From Auxenochlorella pyrenoidosa (taxonomy: Eukaryota > Chlorophyta > Trebouxiophyceae > Chlorellales > Chlorellaceae), in contig KQ482017.1 of assembly GCA_001430745.1 (NCBI GenBank), positions 264,171 to 328,170 on the forward strand: a DNA stretch of 64,000 nt, read 5' to 3'. Each line of letters opens with the position of its first letter. Position 1 is the first letter of the stretch. Both the position numbers and the translations under genes were made by a program. Below are positions 35,647 to 47,700 of the stretch, piece after piece. The notes under the pieces were generated by a model. The model had not been told where the DNA came from. It ran no database searches and saw nothing but the letters and a program-made list of their open reading frames with translations.

Positions 35647-37642
35647 TCACTTGAAGCAGTTGCCGCCAGAGAAGCACACGGCGCAGAAGATGATCACTCT
35701 GCAGGCAGTGGGGCAGCGCGAAAATTGAAGCGCACATCGACAGGGAGAAGGCAGGGCAACACAGCAAGGCGCTGCGCAGGGGTGCAGACAGGCAAGTGCA
35801 GGGCACGCAGTCGGAACACGCATTTGAGAGCGCAAGCAAGCAGGCAGGGTGGTGATTGAGCAGACATGCGCAGCGTGCAGACATGGGCATGTGGAGTGCT
35901 TGGCATGCCGCAACTGGACTGCAACTTGCAGCAAGCAATCGTGGTATGGCACATTGGACAGGCATACTCACGCAATGAGGATGAGGATGCCCACAATGAT
36001 CAGCTTCATCTTCATATTCTGCCACCACATGCGGCTGCGCAGCTGCCGCCCAGTCTTGTGAAACTTGTCCGCCTGCATGCAAGTTGACAAACTCCCAGTC
36101 AAATGAATGGTTGGGCCACATCGCCAGAGAAATTAGCAGGGGGCCAACAGGCGGCAGGATGCTGGCATGCAGCTGCCTTCACCTTGACAGCAACCTGCTG
36201 GCACGCCGAGCAAAGAACCAATGCAGCCAAACCACACTGTTTCCAAACAGCAGGCTGATCCTCCCACTCTGACACCGCCTGCCAAGCACCCCACCCCAGT
36301 GCACATGTCGAGCCGGGAACGCGCCGCCAGCACCCCGCCCACACGCGCAGCACCCCGCCCACCTGGAAGCGCAGGTTGTCTGTCTTGTCCACCAGCAGCT
36401 CGATTTTCTCGCCGCGCTCCAGGACCTTCTCAATGTTGTCCACCATGATGTTCTTCACCTCATCCACCTGCGAGAGCAGGGGGCCAAGGAGGGAGCCGGG
36501 GGCCAAGGAGCGGCATGGGAAAAGCAGCCGAGTGCTCTGGCATCGAATTTGCACCCGCGTGACAGCAGCAGCTAGACGTCTTGCACAGCTACCACTGCTT
36601 GCCTGCCACCTGGAAGAGCGGTATGGCACGCAAACGCCAGCTGACAGTAAACCGTCGCTCTCCCTGCGGCACCCAACTCATCTCTGCATTGCCTCTTTCC
36701 CTGCCCTGATCCCCGCCTTACACTCAAGTCCGCGCACCTTCTTCTGCACATTGGCCACCTTGGACAGCTCCTCTGGGTGCTGCTCGCAGTACTCCATCCA
36801 GTGCTTAAGCCGTGGCCCAAACGACTTGTCTAGAGCATGCGCCGCTGCCGTCTCGCCCTTGTCGGCCCACTTCTGCTGCCACTCCTCCCGCACACGCTCC
36901 AGGAAGGCAAAAGGTATTTGCCGCCCAAACTGCTCGTCCGCCACCACCATGAAGGCTGCAGGGCAGCACAGGAGGGGTGGGCAGAGCCGAACGTGATGTT
37001 GGGCACTGAGCACCAACAGAGGCACTCCGGCGCATGCGCACAATGCTGCATGGACTGCAAGGCAAGCAGGCAAGCGGTAGCAGCAAGCAGTGCCGCGCTC
37101 CGGCCGCCAGGACTTAAGAGACCAGCTCACTGTATCCACTGGATGACAGGTAGTTGAAGGCTGCAGGATGGCAGGTAAGAAGCGCAGTGGACGGGTTGAG
37201 AGCAGTGTGGAGGTGCCTGCCTCAGCAGCTTAGCAGCAGGCAGAACGTGCTGGATGGCTCATGCATGCTGGCCCTGCTCACTGTGTCCATCGCATGAGTA
37301 GGTGAACTTGGCATTGGTGCCCTGCGCTCCCTTCTCCAGCGCCTGCAACGCCGGGAGTGGTGCGGCGGTGGCGGCGGCGGGTGGGCACGGCGTCTCGGCT
37401 TGGCCACACGCGGAACGTCAAGGCGCCCACGACATGTAATGGTGCTCAGTATGCGTCCCAGAGGCCACCGAAGTCGCAGCAGTTTTGACGCACGCGCCGG
37501 CAGGCGGCGGGCCGCGATCGGGCGGGTCTGGGCCCGCCTGGGGGCTCACCTGCAGGGCCACGGTCGAGAAGTTGCCTGTGTAGGAGGTGAAGTCCGCGAG
37601 GACCACGTTGCCGCGGGCCACGAAGCTGTATATGAGGGGCAT
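35647..37642 (-). CDS. VAMP7: Longin-domain R-SNARE, VAMP7/VAMP72 family
   Basis: Seven exons: 37550-37642, 37282-37342, 37131-37160, 36738-36955, 36363-36467, 35972-36072, 35647-35698. They give 219 residues, the usual length. The longin domain ([20 protein letters not shown] ... [20 protein letters not shown]) covers about 1-125. The SNARE motif from [20 protein letters not shown] has Arg at the zero layer, which marks an R-SNARE. A single C-terminal anchor follows ([20 protein letters not shown]) with a short Cys-containing luminal tail. Plant VAMP72 proteins drive fusion at the plasma membrane and endosomes. The intron after exon 6 splits the membrane anchor. Confidence 0.93.
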
Positions 37643-38663
37643 TTTGGGTGCTCAGACGCCTGCAATGCGAGACTCCTGAAGCACTGCGCCGTGGAGAGCG
37701 CTCCTGGACATTCATTCTGCCGCCGCCGCCGTCCGGCTGGCGGGCGCCTGCGGACGCGCTGGTTGGCAGGGCGCCGCGCCAATCGAAACAGAGCATCGCC
37801 ACTCGGTCATCGGTTCAGCCAAAACATCATGACATTGAAACCGCATGCGCCCTTGCTGGGCGCTGCCCTGCTTGCCGACTGCGCTCGATACAGGTTGACT
37901 GCAAGCTGTTTGACTGCGGTCGTCACAACGCAGCCGGCACTACCACCTGGCCACTGCACTTGATTCCGGCATGGCAACTGCAACTGCGCCAGATGGGCAC
38001 GTCAAACCTGCACTCTACGCCCATATACCCTCTTCGGTGGTGTGGGGTGGGGGGCGAAACTCTGTACTGTTGCAACCCTTTGCCTCTCAACACTCAGGGC
38101 GGTCTGGAGGGGCTCTCGCCACTGATGGCTGCCACATCACAGGGGACTGCGAATCTGTGGCGGAGTGTGGAGGGCCAGAACCTGTGCACTCCATTCAAGC
38201 TTCGATTTTGAGGTGCTGGCCATGCCTGGCCTTTTTTAAAGCACCATGTCAGTATGGTCGACCGTTCAGCCCACACCCAAGCCCCATCAATGTTCAGGCC
38301 AACACTTTGCCCCTGCGCAGGCCAGCACCACAGCGCAGTGCAATTGTGGCTTGCCCAGGGCAAAAGTTGAGGAGCAGGGAGCAGGGAGCAGGTACCATCA
38401 CGCACTTGCGATCGATGCCCCGTAAGCCATATCAGATGCGCTGAGATGAAACTGATGTATTAAATATCAAGCCAGCATGGTGCCAGCCCTGGGTGGGAAG
38501 TCACATCCACATGACTGCAAGGTCCAAGGGCTGTGACTGCCAGTCATGACGTGCACAGCAGGGGCGGGAATTTTGCACACCCCCTTTGCAGGCTCCCAAG
38601 TCAATTCGTACCTGTTCCCTTTCACCCCGATCACCTCCTCAGCGCCTTCCCGGCCCTCTCACC
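37643..38663. promoter_or_regulatory. Divergent intergenic region, SNARE gene and CCCH gene
   Basis: About 1 kb separates two outward-facing start codons.  I see no coding exon, and specific promoter motifs could not be identified. Confidence 0.4.
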
Positions 38664-41384
38664 ATGGCGGGGCGGGACCTGAGTGTGGTCGAGGTCGCGC
38701 TGCACAAGGACTGTGTCTCCTCTCTCTCGGCGGCCATCCAGCAGCTGGGCCTCACCATCCACGGTTTCTATGATTGGAGCACCAAGCAAGGGTTGCAGCA
38801 GCGCAACCTGCTGTCGATGGCGGCCGCTGCCTGCTCCCCGGCCTGCGTTGCCGCCCTGCTGCACGCTGGCGCGCAGCCCAACGCTGCAAGCCCCTCGGAC
38901 GGCAACACGGCCCTTCACTGCGCCTGCAGCAGCGCCAGCTGCAACACCGCTCGCATCATTGCCCTGTTGGTGCGGGCAGGCGCGGACAAGCTGCTGCCGA
39001 ATCGCGCAGGCCGCACAGCCAGCGATCTGCTCGCCCTGGAGACATCACAGGTGAGAATTGGGCCGGGGGTGCGCCGCAAACGGTCGGGAGGGACCCCTGC
39101 CCATTTTCCCGCCGCTGCCGCCAACGGCCGGCGGTGCCTTCGGTCTCCCAGCCAGGCACGCCAGCCCTGGCTGCCTGGCACACGCCCAGCACACGCCAAC
39201 ATGCCGTGCCTAGGATGCACACTCGCATACACGTGCCACTGATACCACTGCCCGCCTGCCCGCCTCCCTTGCTGCCACAGGTGGCGGCAGCTGCGGCCGA
39301 GCCGCCGCCCCCAGAGGAGGCCGGCGATCTGCTGCGGCCCGAGTACGCCACCGACGAGTTCCGCATGTTCTCCTTCAAGATAGACTGCTGCCCGCGCCTC
39401 GCCGAGTCGCACGACTGGACGCTGTGCCCCTTCCAGCACCCGGGTGAGTCGAGCCGTTGGCTGGCGCGTACCGCAGCGCATGGTCCCGCCTAGCCGCCAG
39501 CTGTTGAACGCGCCCGGCTCACGCTAGCCTCTCCTGGCCTTGCTGTTTTCTCTGCTGCAGGCGAGAAGGCGCGGCGGCGCGACCCGCGCTGTTTCAAGTA
39601 CCAGGGTGTGCCCTGCCCCGACTTTCGCAAGGTGAGGGCTGGTGCAGGCTGTGTGCGTGTCCTGCCTGTTGCCACTGCAGCTCCCTGCGCCTGGAAGGCT
39701 TGCATGTTCGGTTGTGGTCACATGCTTCACATCCGCTCTAGAAGCTGCACCATGTCGGGAAGCCTGCGGCACAAAGGGGTGCACTGAGTGCAGGTGTGTC
39801 CCTTGCAGCAAATTCAAATTTTGTGGTGCCACCCTGGGCTCCCTTGCAGGGAACCTGCAAGCGCGGCGACGGGTGCACCTACGCCCACGGCGTGTTTGAG
39901 TGCTGGCTGCACCCCAGCCGCTACCGGACGCAGGTAACCCGTGGTCCTGGCCCTTCTGTTGCATCGCCGGCAGAGGCGCACGTCTGCGCAACCACCGCTT
40001 GTTCGCGCTTGCGCACACCCTTCTTTGCCGTGCACCCGCCCCCCTGTCCCTGCAGCTCTGCAAGGAGGGAGCTGCCTGCCGCCGCAGCGTCTGCTTCTTT
40101 GCACATGCCGTGCACCAGCTGCGCGAGCCGACCATGATTGGAGGTGCGAACCAAGCTGCCGGGGAATGCATGCATTCATGTCTGCAAGCGCCTGGCCGCG
40201 TGGCCTGAGCTGGTCCGCTTGGCAGGTTGATCAGGACTGTTTGAGCGTGGCTGCCCTGCTGACGCTTGGATGATGCGCGCCCCTTGCAGAGAGCGGCGAG
40301 TCCGACTCGCCACGCGGCCCGCTGCTGCCTGCCGAGGAGAGCCAGGACACGCCGCGCTCCTGGTCCCCGGCCCCTGCCACTAGCGAGGATTCCGTGAAGC
40401 TGATGAGCAGCTCTGTTGGTGAGGGCCAGGGTTGGGAAGCACTCTGCCGGGTGTGCAGATGCAGTCTGGTGCCCACGCAGATGCGTGTGTGCACCCCGGC
40501 CACCGTCGCCAGGTGCTGCACTGCGTCCCGTAACTGAAGGCCTGCGCAACCCACTTCATTGCCTGCCCACCTGCTGTGCTGTGCTGACTGGCTGCCCTGC
40601 GTTGCCCTGCAGAGTCGCTGTCCAAGGGCATGACGGCGATGTCAATGCCTGCCCCCACGCGCTACCGGCAGGGCCTCGGCCTGCCCGGCTCCTCTGAGAG
40701 CAGCCTCAGCTCCACGCCCGTGCTGGAGGGCTCGCTGGCTGCCTCGCTGGCAGCCTCAGACACCATGAGCCTGGATCGCTCGCTCACCTCCCTGTCTCTC
40801 TCCACCGAGAACATGAGCCAGGTGAGGGCAGCATGCTGCCTGCGCTGGCCGTGTGCTGTGCACCGGCAGCTAAATGCACCTGACATGCTGAGGCAGCACT
40901 GCGCAGGCGTTAAGAATCTGGTTGTATACGCCGACAGCCGGCTCACATGCCTTGCCTCAATCCTGATGAACCCGTGCAGGTCATGGCGCTGCAGCATGCA
41001 GCCCCCAGCGCCCTGCCGAGCCACGCTGCGCTGCTGGCGGCCGCAGGCGGTTGGTCCATGCAGCAGGCAGACGCGCTGGCCCTGGCAGTGCAGGGCGCCG
41101 GGCCCCTGGCGGCAGGCTTCCACAGCATGCTGCTGCCAGATGCGGCGACCGTGCAGGCGGCGGTGCACGCAGCGTCCATGCAGCAGCAGCTAGCCATGCT
41201 GCAGGCCACTGCTGACACCTCGCGCCTGCTGGGCACCGCTGCCGACTCCTCGGCCCCGTGCTTCCTTGCCGGGGCGGGCGTGCGCCAGCCGCTGCACCCG
41301 CTGTCGCTCAACCTTGGCGGCTTTGGGCATGCGCAGCTTGAGCCCCACAGCGCAGCTGCTGCCTGCTTTGGGGGCGGCTTCTAG
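38664..41384 (+). CDS. Ankyrin and arginine-rich tandem CCCH zinc-finger protein (plant RR-TZF type)
   Basis: Eight exons: 38664-39050, 39281-39443, 39561-39631, 39850-39933, 40056-40143, 40290-40418, 40613-40821, 40980-41384. They give 511 residues. Ankyrin-like repeats lie at about 35-125 ([32 protein letters not shown]...). The plant-specific Cys/His/Arg-rich lead ([31 protein letters not shown]) follows. Finger 1 is [19 protein letters not shown] (C-x7-C-x5-C-x3-H), and finger 2, after 16 residues, is [16 protein letters not shown] (C-x5-C-x4-C-x3-H). This is the exact RR-TZF spacing. Such proteins bind AU-rich mRNA, act in cytoplasmic granules and control stress responses. The rest is Ser- and Ala/Gln-rich, probably disordered. 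Confidence 0.93.
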
Positions 41385-43108
41385 CCCGCACACGCTGCCG
41401 CTCTGTGCGGGCCTGGGTTGGGCCCCACGGCGGCATCCTGTGCCCGGCCCAGGTTGCAACTCTGGCTGCCATCCCACACGCACACCAACGCCTGCCCCCT
41501 CACCGGCCGACTTCTAATCTCCATCCCCAACTCTCTGGCTGGCACCCTATTGGCAGCCTGCCCACGCTGGCTGCTGCCTGCCAGCCGCCAGTTTTCTGAA
41601 CGCCCCTCGAGAGCAGAGGACTGCCACCCTTTTCTCCTGCCGCGCCGCCTTGGCGCCCAGCTTGCTGCCACAGCCAGCTGCCACCCGAGCATCACATTTC
41701 CGCAGCATTGCTTGTTGATCGCTTTCGCAGCCCCTTGCTGTTTGTCCCAACGCGCCGCAAAGGCGCGCTGCTCTTGCTTTTCTGCCTGCCAGCCCCTCGT
41801 GCTGGCAGCGCCAGAGAGCACCCGGCTGGGCTACCCTCAACCGCCCATCTGCCTTTCATGCTTGAATACGGTCGCTATCCGGTACCCAAAGGATGATCCT
41901 CAGTGCCATCGGCACCCTGCACTCCACCGCTCCCTGCACTCCACCGCCTCCCTGCGGTGTGCGTTGACATGCGCCTAGCTTAGGGTTAGCTGCCCTGTCC
42001 CCTTGCTTCCCCCAGTCGTACTGCCCCCATCCCCCATTTTGCCCTCCTCCCACCGTCGCGTGTCCCCTGGCAACGCACTCTTGGCCGTGCTCGCCCAGCG
42101 GCATGCGCAGCGCCTCCATTCTCCCAGTGTCCACCTGCACGCCCTTTCTTGCCTGTCGTCTCGCTTTGCCAATGAACGCACCAGTCCGATCGATCAATAA
42201 ACGGCCCAACTCTTCCTGAGTTTTCGCAGAACGCAAGCTTGTGTCCAACACCCCGCTGTACTCCCCTGTTGAGCTGTGCCAGCTGGCCGCTCCCACCCGC
42301 GGTGGAGCCCCCCCCTCGGGGCTGCCCGCAACGGTGCCTGCTGCACGCCACACACACACGCATATTCTTCTCCAGCGAACGCACTCGCCGCGTCATTCTT
42401 CGCCTTGCCTTGTGTAGATGTAGATGAAACCAGAGGCCCCACCCCTTTTGCGCCCGCCCGGCAACCCGTCCCTGTGATGTGACTTCCTACCTTTCTCCTC
42501 GCTCGGAGCTTCGCGCTCCAAGCTGCACACCCTGTTCCTCCCCAAGCCCAGCCGCATGCTCAACGCACCCCCCCTGACGCATGCCCGCCCCCCTCGACCG
42601 CCAGCCCCCTGCCTCAGACAGCACCTGCATTCTCTGCGCCGCCGTCTTTTCGCTACCCCAGGTTCTTCATGCGCCCGCGGCATACGCCGCGGCGCGGCCG
42701 CAATGCCCCCACCCAGGCCCCTCGATTTGATTGCCAGGGTCCGACTGCATGCCGCCCCGCCTGTTTGCTCCTTTCTCACTGCTCAGGGGCGCGCCTCTTG
42801 GCTGCCCACCTGCGCTGACTCCTGCCTCGCCAGCATTACCCTCACCTTACAGCTCACCCGCACCGACAGTCTTTCATGTCCGAACCGCCGCATTTAGCGC
42901 ACTGACTTACGCGACTTCTTTCCAGTAGCCCTAGCCTGCTTGGTGGCACCACTGTGTGAACTGACTAATTTTTACTTGGCCGTGCAGCTGTGCTCACGGC
43001 CGTGCCTTGCAGCCGCTGGCCACCCACCCCCTTGCAACTTTACTCCTTTCACTCTTACTCGTGTTGCCCCCCTGCTTGTTCTCCCCATTTCTGTTGCCCG
43101 ATTGACCC
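41385..43108 (+). other. Long pyrimidine-rich 3' UTR or intergenic region
   Basis: About 1.7 kb of C/T-rich plus strand without a credible frame separates the CCCH stop from the first TGTAA at 43109. It is best read as an unusually long 3' UTR; a non-coding transcript is possible. Confidence 0.4.
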
Positions 43109-43122
43109 TGTAAACCTTTACA
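43109..43122. terminator. Back-to-back TGTAA signals for two convergent genes
   Basis: The 14-mer TGTAAACCTTTACA reads TGTAA on both strands. The plus signal would serve the CCCH gene (stop 41384) and the minus signal the LYR gene (stop 43262, 140 nt away). Confidence 0.55.
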
Positions 43123-43261
43123 ACAGGCAGGAGCAGAGGAATCAAAGCGCTTGAAGGCTGGCAGCAGGGAAAGCTGAGCAGAAAGCGAGCGGCACGAGGG
43201 AACACTGGAGAAAATTGAGAGGCAGAGGGGAGCAAAAAGCGAGTCAGGTGCAGCGTGTGCG

Positions 43262-44001
43262 CTACTTCTTCTTGCGCTCGCGCGGCAGCTTCATGTCTGG
43301 CGTAACTTCTTCCACCACACCGCCCAAATGCTGCTCCTGGATCGCCATCTCTGCAGGGGCAGAGTCAGGGCGAGTTGCAGGCGGCAATCACACACAACCG
43401 CCGCGCAACGTGCGCGAGGCACACACGCGCGGCTCACACCTGCAGGCCAACGCCTGCACCCAGATGGCGGGATCAAGGCGCACCGTACGCTCCCCGCTCA
43501 TTCATCGTCGCCTGCACAATGCTGCTGCGGATGAACTCTGCCGCCTCGTTGCCCTCTGCCAGCATCTCCTGCACCTGCTGCGCATCGCTCACGCCTCGGG
43601 AGGTCTGCATGGGATTGGCAGGACACTTTGCCTTGGCCGGAGGGACATGCCTTTGCAATGTGCAAGCCAGGACAGTCCTTCCGCTGTTCATTCCCATCCC
43701 CAAGTAGGACCCCAGCAGCACCGCTGGCGGGAGTGTTGGCCCAGCGCGCGCACCTCAAACTTTGACCGTATCTCTTGCTGCGCCGCCGACAGCATCATGC
43801 CGTCATTCTTGAAAGCTGCAGGAGGCAGGGTGGCGGCAAGCGGAGCACGCTCAGACATAGGGGAGGAGCTGTGCACTGCTGCTGTCCTCCGCGACCTCCA
43901 GAACTATCCCGCCATACATGTCGATTCCACGAAAAGACACGCGCACCTGCAGCCACACTTCTGAGCAAGTTTCTGTAGACTGCGAGGGCCTGAGTGGACA
44001 T
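43262..44001 (-). CDS. LYRM7: LYR-motif protein, LYRM7/MZM1-like complex III assembly factor
   Basis: Exons 43947-44001, 43754-43815, 43484-43604 and 43262-43350 give 108 residues. The start MSTQALAVYRNLLR holds the LYR-family Tyr-Arg helix. AAQQEIRSKFE, SDAQQVQEMLAEGNEAAEFI and SSIVQATMNERGAYEM follow, matching the layout of short LYRM7 proteins, which stabilise the Rieske iron-sulphur protein in the mitochondrial matrix before it joins complex III. The tail is Lys/Arg-rich. Three introns begin GTGCGC. Assignment within the LYR family rests on remembered plant homologues. Confidence 0.75.
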
Positions 44002-44742
44002 GGCGGCGTTAGATCACACCTGGAGGATGCAACTAGATGGCAGATGTAATCAGCAGCTTTAGGTTGGCGCCGCGGGGGCAGGCGGCAGCAGCGGCAGCGG
44101 GCGCAGCGCTGAGCAAAGTTACACTGCGTATCAGTTCGTGTGTGCTCGTGTGTGCTCCATTTTGCAGAGTGCCGTTGCTCGAAACCCACAACTTGTCCAG
44201 CAGCAGCAGAGCATTGCAGACTGACACCGTGATGTGACACACCACGGGAGGCTGGTGCATGCACGGCAGTCGGAGGTGCAGTTTGACAGCAGCGCTGCTG
44301 TATGACAGCTAGCAAGTTCATCGGGATCGTTCTGGGCGGCAGTGTGCATCTCCGATATGCATCATTGAGCAGGGCAAGGCAGTGGGCTTCCCACCATCAC
44401 ACTTGCTAACCCTGGAGGCTGGCGCAGTGCTGCCGCTGCGCCGCGCAGCCCCACCCCAGCGCGCCTCTGGTGAATGTCCGGGACATTCTTTCCTTCATCG
44501 CAAATTGGTTCTCTCGGTCCTGGCTGCTGAGCGATTCCAGATCTTGCGAGACTTCAGCAGGGCAGAAGCGTTTCGTCAACCACTTTTTTTGCGCTGGCGC
44601 GCGATAGCGGCCCCAACTTCGTCCACCTCTCGCCGTCAGACCTTTCGGATCGCAAGTCGAGGCCCCGCGGACCGGGACAGGCGCCGAGGCCGCGGACGCC
44701 GCCGCCCGCCCGGGCGCGCCCGCTCAGCGGCTTGCCGTGCCG
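44002..44742. promoter_or_regulatory. Divergent intergenic region, LYR gene and large coiled-coil gene
   Basis: The start codons at 44001 (-) and 44743 (+) face outward. A plus-strand frame at 44382-44750 is open but lacks splice or family support. Confidence 0.4.
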
Positions 44743-47700
44743 ATGGCTGACCCAACGCCTGGCACGCTGCGCCACACAGCCATGGCCCGCGAGTTTGGCG
44801 AGTCGTGGCTGTCGCCGGGGGTGCAGAAATACCTGGGCAGCGCATTTGGCAGCCCCAACGCTGCACGCGACGCCACGCAGACCGAGGGCTTGGCCTCAGA
44901 GGCACGGCTGCAGCAGAGGTTGGCGTCCTTGGTGCGCAAGCAGGAAGGCCCCGGTGGGCCTTACGGCGCCAGCACTGGGGCAGCCACCGACCGCATTGCA
45001 GCCTACCAGCCGGCGCCCGTGCTGGCGCAAGCACCCACCTCCGCACCCAGCACAACCAACGATCTGGCTGCAGACTACCGTGCACAGCTGCAGCGCTATG
45101 CCCAGCAGCTGGCAGTCAAGGAGGGTGAGGTTGCGGCGCTGCGTCAGGAAGCAGCGCAGCTGAGGCAGCAGGCAGCTGGCGCAGAGAGCCGCGCCGCCCA
45201 CGTTGGGGAGTCGCTGTCCCGGCAAGCCGCTGCTGCCGGCCAGCTCGAGGCAGCAAATGCAGCGCTGGAGCGCCAGCTGGCAGAGCGCGAGGCGGAAGTA
45301 ACAGCTGCGGCACAGGCGCGCCGTGCCGCAGAGCTGGCCGCCGCAGCCGCCAAGGCGCAGGCGGCTGCAGTGCACAAGGCCGCTGGCGGGCGCACCGCTG
45401 AGTTTGAGGCAGAGCGGCGCTACTTCAAGGAGCAGCTGGAGCGGCGGGATGAGGAGCTGCTCAGGTTGGTCCAGACCCAATGGTGTAGTCACAGTCAGCC
45501 TGGGATGTTGGGTGCTGAACGCATGACAGCATCCCGCGTGCCTCACCTTTTGCAGGCCCTGTCTGCTGCTGCTGTCAGTGCGTCACTGACCATCACGCGC
45601 GTCCTTTGCTGCAGGCTGGAGGAGGCACTGCGCAAGCAGGCGGCCGAGGTGGAGCGCCGCAGCCGCGAGTGGGAGGCCCGCGAGGCAGAGCTGTCAGCCG
45701 CGCACAGCCGCACGCACGGCACCTCTGCGGCCGCGCAGGCAGAGATGGCGGTGGCGCAGGAGGCGCTGGAGGCGGCCAGCCGGCGTGTTCGGGCGCTAGA
45801 GGCCGACAATGCGGAGCTGAGGCGGCAGAAGGTGGCGGCGGGGGCCGACCTGCGCATGCTGGAGGAGCTGCTGGCAGACGGCGATGCGGAGCGACGGTGC
45901 GTCGCTGGCTGCGGCTGGGAGGGAAAATAGCAGGCTGGCGGCTTTGGGGAGCACTGCACCTTGACCTTGGCCAGACCTGGCACCAACAGGCATGCGTGCC
46001 CGCGGCCGGCAGCAGGCCAGCCCGCATGCTCATATGCCCTTTAATGGATTTCTGATAAGTTAACATGTTTTTTTCCACGTTTGCTCCTTCTTGCTCTTCT
46101 AGGGAGCTGCACGACAAGTATGTGCGGCTGGGGGAGCGCATGGAGGCGCTGGTCAAGGAGGGCAAGGTGCTGAAGAGCTCGGCGTCGGCAGAGACCAGCA
46201 CGGCGCGAACCGCAGTGCAGGTGTGCACGGGTCAGCAGCCAGGAGGCCATAAAACACTGTTTCTATTATTTGTGCCAGCAAGGAGGGACCTTGTTGCGCC
46301 TTGCTGTGTCCTTCTCTCCTTGGCTCAAGCCTGACAGGTGGTGTTTGTGTGCATCTGGTATGCTCGGCTACTGTCATGCAGGAGGCAATGAAGGACGCGG
46401 AGGCTGCTTTGAAGGAGCGGGCTGCCCTGCTGTCCAAGATACGTGAGCTGCAAGCCAAGCTGGAGGAGGAGGCTGCCAGCCGCAGCGCGCTGAAGGACAA
46501 GGCGCAGCGTAAGCTGCTGGCTGCTGAGCAGGAGGTGAGCACAATCCTGTGCATGCTTGTGCTTGTGCTTGCCAGCGAAGGCGGGGTGCAGGCTGGGGCA
46601 AAGCAGTAGAATGCAGATGCGTTAGATTTATGGCGTGCCTGGTGCGCTCTCGCTTGCTGATTTTGGATGGACACTTCTCATGGGAACTGACCTTCTGGTG
46701 ATGGGCGCCTGCAGGTTGCCTCGCTGCGCAGCGACCTTGACGGCAAGGCGCGGCAGCTGCAGGGCCTGCAGGCAGATATGAAGTCCCTGCAGGCAGATGC
46801 CGAGTCCAAGCTGGGTGCCTGCGAGAAGCAGGTGACTGGCTGGCTGCCTCGCAAAACACAAACTCGTGTCGCCATGCGTGTTTCGCGTGTATGCGCTTGT
46901 TTCCGCCTGCCCACCACCTCTCTGCCGGCTGCACATGCGGGGATGCTGCTAGTTGCCATCATCTCGTTGACCCCTGCTGCTTCGCACACATGCTGCCCTC
47001 AGGTGCTGGCCTTCAAGGAGCGGGCATCGGCGCTGAAACAGGAGCTGGAGAACGAGCGCCAGCGTGCTGTCAAGGTAGGCATGCCTGGTTGGGACGAGAA
47101 TGAGGCACTGCTCTAGTTGTCAACTTGTTGCAAGTGTTTTCAGTATGGGAAATTTGTGCTTTGAGCTGTGGAGACTGTTCGTGCGTTTCTTCCGCAGGCC
47201 AAGGAGAATGCCGAGGCGCAGTGCAGCGAGCGGCTCAAGGTCGAGTTGCAGACGCAGGTAGGCACACCTCCAGTTGGGCGGCAAGCCAGGCCTGGTGGTT
47301 GTCAAGTATGCGCACCTTTGCTGCCGCATGACATTGGCATGGCATGGCCAATTACAAAGCAGGTGCGGCACACTCAAGCGCATTTGATTTGCCCTGAATG
47401 ATTCCAGGCGCTCAAGTACGAGCGCCGCATCCAGGAGCTGGAAGTGAGCGCGAACGGTGCCACCGCAGGTGAGGCTGTGACAGAAAGCAACGGCAGCCGG
47501 CAGCTGAGCCCGTGGCAGTGATGCCAGCTGCCCCATGCACAGCCCGCGGTCCGGTAGTGATGAGTCAAGCTTCCCGATGTCCTGCGGTAGTGAGAAGTTG
47601 CGGTCCCAACTCCCCCCGGTCGTACTGCAGCTGGTGCCCCACTGCTGGCCAGCCCTGCGGGGGCGCTGCGCCCTGGCGGCAGCGTGCTGGATTACATCCC

